NCBI RefSeq assembly: GCF_013149785.1
Contig: NZ_JABEZU010000002.1
Location: forward strand, 1 to 64,000
DNA: 64,000 bases
Direction: 5' to 3'
DNA from: Isoptericola halotolerans
Lineage (GTDB): Bacteria; Actinomycetota; Actinomycetes; Actinomycetales; Cellulomonadaceae
The position numbers and the translations under genes are program-made. The notes beneath the pieces were generated by a model. That model saw only the letters and a list, made by a program, of their open reading frames with translations, had not been told where the DNA came from and did not search any database. Shown one piece after another: positions 53,707 to 60,484 of the stretch (its first letter is position 1; every line of letters starts with the position of its first letter).

Positions 53707-55052
53707 AGCATCCGGCGCGACCGCAGGTAGGCCCCCAGCTCGTCGTAGCGCCCGTCGTTGTTGGCGAACGACACGACGTTGCGCGCGGAGTGGAGCCACG
53801 CCGTCGTCGACGGGCGCACCTCGGACAACGCGGCGCGCACGTCGTCCATGGTGATCGGGCGGACCTCGCCCGAGGCGATCGAGTCCATCATCGCCTTCTC
53901 GGCGGCCGACGCGCACAGGTGCTCCAGGTCGGCGCCGGAGAACCCGTCGGTCTGGTCCACGATCGACGACAGCGAGATGCCCGCGACGGGCCGCCCCTCG
54001 AGGTAGTGGCGCAGGATCGACTCGCGCGCCGGCGCGTCCGGCGGGAGCACCAGGACCATGCGGTCGAACCGGCCGGGGCGCAGCAGGGCGCTGTCGACGT
54101 CCCAGGGGTGGTTGGTCGCGCCGAGCACGAAGAGGCCGTCGTTGTCGGACCCCATGCCGTCCATCTCCTGCAGGAGCTGGTTGACGACCGTCCGCATGCC
54201 CGACGACCCCGTGTACTGGGTCCGCTTGCCCCCGATCGCGTCGACCTCGTCGAGGAAGAGGACCGCGGGCGCCAGCTGGCGGGCGCGCTGGAAGAGCTGG
54301 TGCAGGTTCTGCTCGCTCTCCCCGATGTACTTGTCGAGGATGTCCGCGAGCGTCACGGTGAGGAAGCGCGCGCCGAGCTCGCCGGCGACCGCGCGCGCCA
54401 TGAAGGTCTTGCCCGTCCCCGGCGGTCCGTACAGCAGGAGCCCGCCGCGCAGGGACTTGCCGAACGCCTTGGCGATCGCCTGGTTGCGCATCGGTTCGAG
54501 GAACGCCTCGCGGATGCGCTTCTTCACCGGTTCCAGGCCACCCACGTCGTCCAGCGTGATCGTCTCGTGGGAGACCTCGAGCAGGCCCTCGGCCGACGGC
54601 GTCTCGTCGTGGACGGGGACAGGGGACGGCTCGCCGGGTGGTCCCGCGGGGGCGTCCACGAAGGGCTGCGGGACGTCGACGCCCAGCTCCGCCTCCACGC
54701 GCTCCCAGTCGAAGCCGGGACCGTCCGACGACGTCGCGTCCTGGGTCCCGCTGTCCGGGGCGCCGCTCGGGCTGGCCTCCGCAGCGCTGTCCGGGGTGCC
54801 GTCCGGGGCGGCCTGAGGCACCGACGGCTGCGGGGCCGCCGGCCCTCGGGTCGTCAGCGCGGTCGCGGCCTCGGTGACGAGGGCCAGGGCGTCGCCCTGC
54901 GTCGGGTCGAGACGCAGGGCGGTGCTGGCGTGCTCGAGCGCCTCGGCGTGGCGCTCGTGCAAGAGCAGGAGGCGGGCGTACTGGACGCGCAGGGGCGCGT
55001 CGTCGGGGGCGGCCTGCACGGCGACCGCCATGTGCTCCAGGACGTTCGACAC
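53703..55052 (-). CDS. AAA+ ATPase (Cdc48/FtsH-type module) with N-terminal TPR-like region
   Basis: A 449-residue protein. Residues 1-60 are TPR-like (VQYARLLLLHERHAEALEHA). A Pro/Ala/Ser-rich linker (about 70-150) follows. The AAA module starts at DDVGGLEPVKKRIREAF, with Walker A GPPGTGKT (209-216), Walker B LFLDEVDA (265-272) and arginine fingers in RPGRFDR (325-331). No second AAA ring, protease or zinc site is present. The GTG at 55052 follows a GAGGAG site. Its stop overlaps the start of the TPR membrane protein. It is likely an unfoldase or remodelling ATPase with unknown substrate. Confidence 0.88.
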   Translation of the reverse strand: MSNVLEHMAVAVQAAPDDAPLRVQYARLLLLHERHAEALEHASTALRLDPTQGDALALVTEAATALTTRGPAAPQPSVPQAAPDGTPDSAAEASPSGAPDSGTQDATSSDGPGFDWERVEAELGVDVPQPFVDAPAGPPGEPSPVPVHDETPSAEGLLEVSHETITLDDVGGLEPVKKRIREAFLEPMRNQAIAKAFGKSLRGGLLLYGPPGTGKTFMARAVAGELGARFLTVTLADILDKYIGESEQNLHQLFQRARQLAPAVLFLDEVDAIGGKRTQYTGSSGMRTVVNQLLQEMDGMGSDNDGLFVLGATNHPWDVDSALLRPGRFDRMVLVLPPDAPARESILRHYLEGRPVAGISLSSIVDQTDGFSGADLEHLCASAAEKAMMDSIASGEVRPITMDDVRAALSEVRPSTTAWLHSARNVVSFANNDGRYDELGAYLRSRRML

Positions 55053-55480
55053 AGAGGGGCTCCTCGACTGGCTGCGGGACACGGCGCACCGGACAGGTCT
55101 GGATGCTACAACCCGCGTGTTTCCGCGGGCCCGTTTGTAGGCTCTCGCGGAAACGGTCGGATCTGCGGAGCTGTGACCTGCGGGTTCGCATGAGCTTGTC
55201 ATGGTCGGATTCTCACTAAGGTGGCGGAATCCTCGGCCCAGCATTGCGACCCCCGAGCTCGCTGTCGGTGGTCCCGAGCAGCGCGCCGGCCCTCGAACCG
55301 GTTTTCGCCGGTCGCCAAGAGCATCACGAGCTCCAGAGCGTGCTCGCGGTCTGCCGGTGTCACTCAGCACCAAGGTGAGAAAGGGCATTTGCGCTGGAGT
55401 AGGGGCCAGCCAAGTCGACGAAGTTCGTCCATGCAGGCAACGTCGCCGTGGCGCATCCGCTCTATGCCAACCGCACGGTC
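55053..55480. other. Intergenic region at the left edge of the accessory island
   Basis: No convincing gene is seen in these 428 bp; the frames present look like chance. A 9-bp inverted repeat, GTTTCCGCG (55119-55127) with CGCGGAAAC (55146-55154), encloses an 18-base spacer and could be an operator, a terminator or an old recombination site. From about 55200 the base composition looks less GC-rich than in the genes to the left. No tRNA gene or clear att site was found. Confidence 0.5.
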
Positions 55481-56380
55481 CTACACCGGTGTCGGCCCCA
55501 ACTCCATCGGGGACCACTCGGCCTCTGGTTCGTCAGGAGCAGCCATCCCCGACAACAGGATGTCCATACACCGCCTCGTCTCGAGGAGGAACTGTTGGAG
55601 CAACGGCATGACGTCGTAGGTCGTGTCCCGATGGGTGAGTTGCACCTTCATGGCCGGACGCAGGATGAGCTGACCCGCCATACGGATCGACGCTCCGGTG
55701 TGAATCGTGCCCAGTACCACGCCGTCACCGAACTTCGCGTCGTCATTCATCTCCAAACGGGGGAACGCGAGGGTGCCCTCGTCTTCGTACTCGAATGACC
55801 CGCTGAGGTCGATGCCCTGCACGTCCGCCGAGACCATCAGGATGTCACGGTGCTTATCCTGGATGTCGAGGTCGTGGAGCATCGACAACACTGACACGCC
55901 ACCGGGCGGCATGAAGATGAACGGTTGCATGATCCGGAGCCGCTCTTGGAACTCCGGTGGAATCTCGCTCACCCAGTCGTGGAGTGCCTTCGTCCACTGC
56001 TTCTCTTCAGTGCAGATCGGGAAGCAGACCGATCGGGGCCGCGCGGGCTCGGCGTCCCTGAAATGGGCCATGCCCCAGGCCACGGCGTCGAATGCACTTC
56101 GAAGGTTGTGGAGGGCGTCTCCGAGGTCCAGCGACCAGTCGTGCTTCGGAACTCCCTTGGGCACACGGGCCACGAGGTCGATCGCGAGACGGTCCTCACG
56201 CAACACCGCGTCTATCGAGACCGGGGCGCTGGCGTCCCATTCTCCGAACTTGGCTTGAAGAAGGGCAACGTGTGAGTTCCCCCGGCTCCACTTCAGGTTG
56301 GGCCATGTCGGGAAGTTGACCCCACCGACGAGGAGCGTGGGCCGGGCGGAAGGGGTTTCGGCGTTGACATCCTCGGACAT
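55481..56380 (-). CDS. Hypothetical accessory protein
   Basis: A 299-residue cytosolic protein of unknown function. The segment LDLGDALHNLRSAFDAVAW recurs in a widespread family of uncharacterised, often strain-specific proteins; I cannot name it further. Other visible features are an N-terminal SRGNSHVALLQAKFGEWD, the central HDLDIQDKHRDILMVSADV and a C-terminal LLQQFLLETRRCMDILLSG. It lies in the less GC-rich island, next to transposase debris. It is probably mobile or phage-derived. Confidence 0.7.
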   Translation of the reverse strand: MSEDVNAETPSARPTLLVGGVNFPTWPNLKWSRGNSHVALLQAKFGEWDASAPVSIDAVLREDRLAIDLVARVPKGVPKHDWSLDLGDALHNLRSAFDAVAWGMAHFRDAEPARPRSVCFPICTEEKQWTKALHDWVSEIPPEFQERLRIMQPFIFMPPGGVSVLSMLHDLDIQDKHRDILMVSADVQGIDLSGSFEYEDEGTLAFPRLEMNDDAKFGDGVVLGTIHTGASIRMAGQLILRPAMKVQLTHRDTTYDVMPLLQQFLLETRRCMDILLSGMAAPDEPEAEWSPMELGPTPV

Positions 56381-56429
56381 AGGGCCAGCATGACAGCGGG
56401 CACCGACACGCTGCGGGAGACCACGAGAC

Positions 56430-56598
56430 GAGAGGTGCTCTCACCAGCCTGACCGCCGGTTCCTCGTTGAAGGTGGAACGGGACGAGGGCGGCGGCGGTG
56501 ATCTCGGTGAGGCGGTAGGGGTCGAGGGTGACCATCTGCAGGACGGACCAGGTCCTCTCGAGCAGGGCGTTGTCGCGTTCGGCCACGGACTGCAGCAA
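56430..56598 (-). pseudogene. C-terminal remnant of a DDE transposase
   Basis: The minus strand codes a peptide, VAERDNALLERTWSVLQM then VTLDPYRLTEITAAALVPFH, that resembles the final segment of IS5-like DDE transposases (ERGNALLK...SLDPxRITAI-AALVLLH). Nothing of the catalytic DDE core is present. The family call is from memory of the motif and is moderate. It marks a past insertion in the island. Confidence 0.5.
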
Positions 56599-57046
56599 GG
56601 ATCACTGTGGCCTAGGTTCCAGCAACCTGACTCCACGAAAGCCGGGGCAGACCACCGACTCCACAGAAGCCGGGGCGCAGCAGTGCGTGAACTCCGCGAA
56701 GGGACGGGCGTCGCGGTCCTGGCGAGGGGTCTCGAGATCGTGGGCCGATTCGCCGAGTCCTCGGTACTGCTCGACATGTACCTCGCCGTCGTGCCTGACG
56801 CTCCGGTGGTGACCCCCGACCGTGTTGGAGTCGACGCTGCTGCGGGCCGCGATCGGTGACGTTGAGGCTCGTCTTGCTGCCGTGCTGATGGCCGATCCGT
56901 GGGTCGATCGACTGGAGGCCTTCTGGCCGACCATCAGAGCCATGGCCCGTCCGCGGCGACGGGTCGCGACACGGTGATGGAAGATCGTCACGACGGCGAG
57001 CGGTCGAGCGCCGCCCCTTGTGTCATGGTGTCCACGGAGGTGCGCA
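56599..57046. other. Degenerate sequence with frameshifted coding remnants
   Basis: No intact gene is seen here. Two short plus-strand peptides look coding-like in different frames: EIVGRFAESSVLLDMYLAVV at about 56725-56784, then LRAAIGDVEARLAAVLMADP at about 56840-56899, which continues to a stop near 56977. They may be one broken gene with a frameshift between them. I do not recognise the product. The Mrr gene ribosome site (CGGAGG) closes the region. Confidence 0.4.
56966..56992 (+). repeat. Diverged copy of the repeat found next to the tnsA-like gene
   Basis: GCGACACGGTGATGGAA shares most bases with the two repeat copies at 60242-60300 (CGACACCGTGATGGAA), and the following bases are weakly similar. 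It lies in the same orientation, 3.3 kb away, so the Mrr, toxin-antitoxin-chaperone and tnsA-like genes are bracketed by related sequence. Confidence 0.5.
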
Positions 57047-58081
57047 ATGACGACGGCGTGGGTAGTGCGTGAGGGCAAGTACGGCGAGCGAGAGGCGTGG
57101 TCGCTCGCCAACGGCCTCTCCGGCGGCGGCTGGCACGAGGTCCCCGACCTGACATCGTGCAAGACCCGAGCTGACGTGGGCGAGCAGGTTGCCGAGGCGT
57201 TCGGGGACGCAAAGCCGGGAACGGTCGCGAACTACACAGGCCAGCTCCACGCGCTACGACATCGCATCGCCACCGGGGACTTGATGGTGCTGCCGGCGAA
57301 AGACGGCACGATCGCTCTCGGATGGGTGACAAGCGGCTACGAGTACCTGGAGAACCAGGAGCTGGACCGCCGCCACGTCGTGCGTGTGGACTGGAAGGTC
57401 ACCGACCTGCCACGCAGCGCGGTCAAGCAGGACCTGCTGTACACCTTGGGCAGCGTGCTCACGGTGTTCGCGCCGTCGCGACACAATGCCGTGGCACGTC
57501 TCGAATCGCTCCTGGCGACCGGCACGGACCCAGGGCAGTTGACGACCGGAACTGGTGCCGCTGCGGCCTCCGCCCAGGCCGATGACTCGGTCGACGACCC
57601 GGAGACGCAGACCGACATTGTGCAGGTGGCCCGAGACCGCATCATGACGCGCATCTCCGAAGAGTTCGTCGGCGACGGTCTTGAGCAGCTCGTCCAGGCG
57701 ATCCTCGAAGCGGAGGGATTCACTTGCCGCAAATCCGCAATCGGCGCCGACCGAGGCATCGACATCATCGCGGGCCGCGGGGTGCTGGGGATGGAATCAC
57801 CCAAGATCGTGGTCCAGGTGAAGTCGGGCGGCCAGGTGTCCGACAACGTCGTGCGGGATCTGAGCGGCGTGGTGCACGAACAGGATGCCGATCATGGCCT
57901 CCTCGTTGCCTGGGGCGGGCTGACCAAACCTGCGCGTGACTCCGTCTACAAGCAGCAGTTCAGGATCCGAGCCTGGACGGCAGATGAGATCGTCGACGCC
58001 GCCATGCGTGTGTACGACCGCCTCCCGGACGACGTTCAATCGCGCCTGCCGCTTCAGCGTGTCTGGATGCTCGTCGAGTAG
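57047..58081 (+). CDS. mrr: Mrr-family restriction endonuclease
   Basis: A 344-residue protein. The C-terminal nuclease (about 205-330) has the Mrr catalytic pattern: GLEQLVQAILEAEGF, then ADRGIDIIAGR with D239, then VVQVKSGG with Q257 and K259. The N-terminal 160 residues contain GDLMVLPAKDGTIALGWVTS, which resembles a PUA/EVE-like or Mrr N-domain that could read modified DNA. Mrr enzymes cut DNA with foreign methylation. The ATG at 57047 follows ACGGAGGTGCGCA. It stands alone without a methylase, as expected for a type IV enzyme. Confidence 0.88.
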   Translation: MTTAWVVREGKYGEREAWSLANGLSGGGWHEVPDLTSCKTRADVGEQVAEAFGDAKPGTVANYTGQLHALRHRIATGDLMVLPAKDGTIALGWVTSGYEYLENQELDRRHVVRVDWKVTDLPRSAVKQDLLYTLGSVLTVFAPSRHNAVARLESLLATGTDPGQLTTGTGAAAASAQADDSVDDPETQTDIVQVARDRIMTRISEEFVGDGLEQLVQAILEAEGFTCRKSAIGADRGIDIIAGRGVLGMESPKIVVQVKSGGQVSDNVVRDLSGVVHEQDADHGLLVAWGGLTKPARDSVYKQQFRIRAWTADEIVDAAMRVYDRLPDDVQSRLPLQRVWMLVE

Positions 58082-58131
58082 AAACCGAGATGGGCTGGCC
58101 GCGCCCGCGGTCCTGTCGACACGTGATCAAG

Positions 58132-58593
58132 CTAGGTCGGATCCGATCCGTCGGGCGCTGAGAACGTGATGTCGCCGAGACGGAGGAGTCCGATGACCGG
58201 CACCTGCGCGCCTAGCCGCGCCCCAAGGCCAGAGACCGCTTCTCGCAGGTACGGAAAGACCGCCATGACTCCGATCTTGGACAGGAACTCGGGGACGACG
58301 TTGTCGGCGAGCTCCACCGTCTCGGGGGTCTCAAAGATCCCTCCGATGTCAGCGAAGTAGTCGACATTGGGTGCATGGAACCGCAGCGCGAACCGTGCTT
58401 CCAGGTGCTTGCCGTCGTACCTGGTTTGCGCCTGGAGTTCCTGCTCGGCGTCGTCCATCGTCTCGATCTGGTTCTGGACTCTCTTGGCCGAGAGCGCGTA
58501 GGTGACGATCTGGGTCAGGTCGGCTAGCTCGAGCAGTTCCCGGACATCCTCGATCCGCCGCAGGGCCGAGTCGGCCTCTGCCCGGGTACTCAC
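58132..58593 (-). CDS. SecB-like chaperone of a toxin-antitoxin-chaperone system
   Basis: A 153-residue protein with the SecB-like C-terminal signature: EFLSKIGVMAVFPYLREAVS followed by LGARLGAQVPVIGLLRLGDI, comparable to FPYxRE...LPP in SecB and in mycobacterial Rv1957. A central beta part (LEARFALRFHAPNVDYFADIG) fits the SecB fold. The GTG start overlaps the antitoxin stop by 4 bp. The gene order (toxin, antitoxin, chaperone) matches the TAC modules in which a SecB-like chaperone stabilises the HigA antitoxin. General export SecB is rare in actinobacteria, so this dedicated role is the better reading. Confidence 0.8.
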   Translation of the reverse strand: MSTRAEADSALRRIEDVRELLELADLTQIVTYALSAKRVQNQIETMDDAEQELQAQTRYDGKHLEARFALRFHAPNVDYFADIGGIFETPETVELADNVVPEFLSKIGVMAVFPYLREAVSGLGARLGAQVPVIGLLRLGDITFSAPDGSDPT

Positions 58594-59063
58594 GCGGCCC
58601 TCCCGTAGTGCTTGCGGAGCGCCCGGTACTCGACGTCGATCGGGACGGTGCCGGACGGGGCCGACTCCGAGATCCTTGAGTTCATTGGGACGTTGAATCG
58701 TGCCGTTGCCCCAGCCGTGCGCCACGCGTCCAGCGGATCCACTGCCTGCTCCGCCGGGAGGACCTCGTGGCGGACGTGAGCACCCACGGCAAGTGCGTAC
58801 CGGCGGATGGTCGACAGCTTGGGGTCGGTGTCGTGGTGCTCAAACTTTGCGATCGTGGGTTGCTTCACGCCAAGGATCTCCGCGAGCTCTCGCTGGGTGA
58901 GGCCACATGCCTTGCGAGCCTGGATCAGCTCGTAGAGCATCTCCTCGTCAGACTCGACTTGGGCGGCGGCGCGAGCGGCCAGCACCTCGAACTCGTGCGA
59001 CGTTGCAGGAGAGTAAGGGGGTGTGCTCATAGACCGCAGGCTATCAGGATCCGGCGCAGTCAT
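58590..59063 (-). CDS. higA: HigA-like HTH antitoxin
   Basis: A 157-residue protein. The Cro/CI-type HTH lies at about residues 45-95 (LIQARKACGLTQRELAEILG, VKQPTIAKFEHHDTDPKLST). The 50-residue C-terminal extension (DAWRTAGATARFNVPMNSRI onward) is longer than in plain HigA and is a candidate chaperone-addiction region. The ATG at 59063 overlaps the toxin gene by 20 bp; an ATG at 59030 would remove 11 residues. Its stop overlaps the SecB-like start. It should bind the toxin and repress the operon. Confidence 0.85.
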   Translation of the reverse strand: MTAPDPDSLRSMSTPPYSPATSHEFEVLAARAAAQVESDEEMLYELIQARKACGLTQRELAEILGVKQPTIAKFEHHDTDPKLSTIRRYALAVGAHVRHEVLPAEQAVDPLDAWRTAGATARFNVPMNSRISESAPSGTVPIDVEYRALRKHYGRAA

Positions 59064-59562
59064 GGCAACCGGGGGTATGCCCCCACCGGTCCTTCACCCC
59101 GTCGACGAAACGCCTACCCGCCTCATCCATCTCGGCGTTCTGCAGATGCTCGATCTCGTCGGCATCGTTGCTCGAGGTGTCCTTCGCGTGGAACCGAAGA
59201 CCAACCAGGTCCGGGGCGTTGCCAGGTTCGGCATGGTAGAGGCGGAACTCGCCACGCTTGCCCCGTTTCCACTTGATCTCCCACAGGTCCGGGTTCCGTC
59301 GGACCGGCTCAAGCACATCTCCGTTGTCCAGTCCGAGCCGAAGCTTGCCAGCGGCGGCGCGCCGGACCTGCCCGAGGATCTCACCGTGTAGCGCTGCCCG
59401 GTCGATCATCGAGCCTTTGGTCTGTGACACGGCCTGCTCGATCTCCACACGGACCGACCGCGCCCGGCGACCGTCTACGAAGAAATGGAAGGCGCGTGGC
59501 GGGTCGCATGGACGGGTGCAGAGGGAATCTGCGGCGGTTCGACGGTCACGTTCCTTGCTCAC
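59044..59562 (-). CDS. higB: HigB/RelE-like toxin (Gp49-like)
   Basis: A 172-residue protein. The C-terminal half carries the HigB/Gp49 pattern LRLGLDNGDVLEPVRRNPDL, WEIKWKRGKRGEFRLYHAE and PDLVGLRFHAKDT, typical of ribosome-dependent mRNA interferases of the RelE fold. The N-terminal 50 residues are an extension of uncertain value. GTG at 59562 is chosen; a longer start at 59592 is possible. A -10-like TACGTT ends about 8 bp before this GTG, so the transcript could be nearly leaderless. It is followed by an overlapping antitoxin and a SecB-like gene. Confidence 0.82.
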   Translation of the reverse strand: MSKERDRRTAADSLCTRPCDPPRAFHFFVDGRRARSVRVEIEQAVSQTKGSMIDRAALHGEILGQVRRAAAGKLRLGLDNGDVLEPVRRNPDLWEIKWKRGKRGEFRLYHAEPGNAPDLVGLRFHAKDTSSNDADEIEHLQNAEMDEAGRRFVDGVKDRWGHTPGCHDCAGS

Positions 59563-59630
59563 GCGGGCGAACGTACCTGACCGCACTGACACGAAGGGTC
59601 ACACTCGAGTCGCCGCGACCGCGGCGTGGA

Positions 59631-60224
59631 TCATGGCGCCGATCTCGGTGATGACCTTGTCGGCGCGGTCGTTGCCCGGGCGTCGAGTGACGCCGACATG
59701 TGTGGCTGTCGAGCGGCCGCGATCCATTGCACGTTCCGCAGGGTGGTGGTGTCAGGGCCGGTCCAGATTTCGCACTCCCAGCCGCATGAGCGACACACGC
59801 CCCGTGTCCAGGCGAGCGAGGTCTCGACCTCATCCTTCGCAAGCATGGTCTTGGGCTTTACGTCGACCACGCGAACGGTGCCGTCGCGATGCGGGCTGAC
59901 AAAGTCGGGGATCCGGTTGCGTACGCGGTCCCCGTCGTGTCCTCGCAGCCGCATTGGTTGGGCGGCGATGCGCGCGACGGACGGGTCGAAGTCGGCGAGC
60001 CAGAGCCAGGAGAGTTCGAGCAGGCTCTCGTAGACCACGTGTCGGCTCATCGTCGACGACCAGAAGTAGCCCGAGTAGTTCCGTCGTCCGACATAGACCG
60101 GGAAGTGGCGCACGGGGCTGCCCTCGACGAGCTGGCGCGCGTCGACCTTCGAGATGTCTGCGGTGACGTCGTCGCCGGGGCCGGTCACGTAGGTGACCTG
60201 GACCTCGCCCGTTGCGACCGGCAT
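59631..60224 (-). CDS. Orphan TnsA-like transposase endonuclease subunit
   Basis: A 197-residue protein. The TnsA nuclease pattern is visible: E66 in VVYESLLELSWLWLADFDP, D107 in NRIPDFVS, and K123 in VVDVKPKTML, with the C-terminal AWTRGVCRSCGWECEIWTG. TnsA cuts the 5' ends in Tn7-like transposition and needs TnsB and TnsC, which are absent here. The last 30 residues are low in complexity and may be a shifted or truncated end. Repeats lie just upstream of its start, where Tn7-like elements carry TnsB binding sites. Confidence 0.78.
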   Translation of the reverse strand: MPVATGEVQVTYVTGPGDDVTADISKVDARQLVEGSPVRHFPVYVGRRNYSGYFWSSTMSRHVVYESLLELSWLWLADFDPSVARIAAQPMRLRGHDGDRVRNRIPDFVSPHRDGTVRVVDVKPKTMLAKDEVETSLAWTRGVCRSCGWECEIWTGPDTTTLRNVQWIAAARQPHMSASLDARATTAPTRSSPRSAP

Positions 60225-60241
60225 GTCCGAATCGTAGGGCT

Positions 60242-60300
60242 ACGACACGTTAATGGAAAATTCGCCACGGCCACGACACCGTGATGGAAAACTCGCCACG
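60242..60300. repeat. Two 28-bp direct repeats upstream of the tnsA-like gene
   Basis: Copies start at 60242 and 60273, 31 bp apart. 24 of 28 bases are identical by eye, with the shared core ATGGAAAA and TCGCCACG. They sit at 18-76 bp before the tnsA-like start, the place of transposase-binding repeats at a Tn7-like end. A diverged copy is at 56966. Confidence 0.75.
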
Positions 60301-60378
60301 TTAGGTGGAAACCTACAGCCCGTTCGCTCACGGCGAACACCGCCCCTCAGCAGGCGGAATAGTCGTCGCGCCGTGGAG

Positions 60379-60461
60379 GTTGAGTGAAGCAGACTCAACT
60401 TTGGCGCCGCGCGTTGGACACCGGCCGCGCCGAGTCTTAAGTTGAGTGCAGACGACTCAAT
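60379..60461 (+). promoter_or_regulatory. Heat-shock promoter of dnaK with two HAIR elements (HspR sites)
   Basis: Two inverted repeats match the HspR consensus CTTGAGT-N7-ACTCAAG: GTTGAGT-N7-ACTCAAC at 60379-60399 and GTTGAGT-N7-ACTCAAT at 60441-60461. Between and partly under the second lie a -35 candidate TTGGAC (60414-60419) and, 17 bp on, a -10 candidate TTAAGT (60437-60442). Bound HspR would cover the transcription start. The hspR gene is not in the window but is usually the last gene of this operon. Confidence 0.88.
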
Positions 60462-60484
60462 CCCCGTCACGAAGGAGCACCACC

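Noticed and set aside
55119-55154. Inverted repeat as a tRNA-like or att site
   Set aside because: No cloverleaf pattern is present and no second copy of the sequence was found at the other end of the island.
55201-55619. Two overlapping plus-strand frames before the island protein
   Set aside because: Composition is shadow-like, they overlap the end of a better minus-strand gene, and no family pattern is visible.
56467-56859. Plus-strand frame of 130 codons
   Set aside because: Its first half is antisense to the transposase remnant and there is no ribosome site; only a short piece looks coding-like.
56966-60300. Complete Tn7-like transposon bounded by the repeats
   Set aside because: The outer repeat copies are in the same orientation instead of inverted, and TnsB and TnsC are missing.
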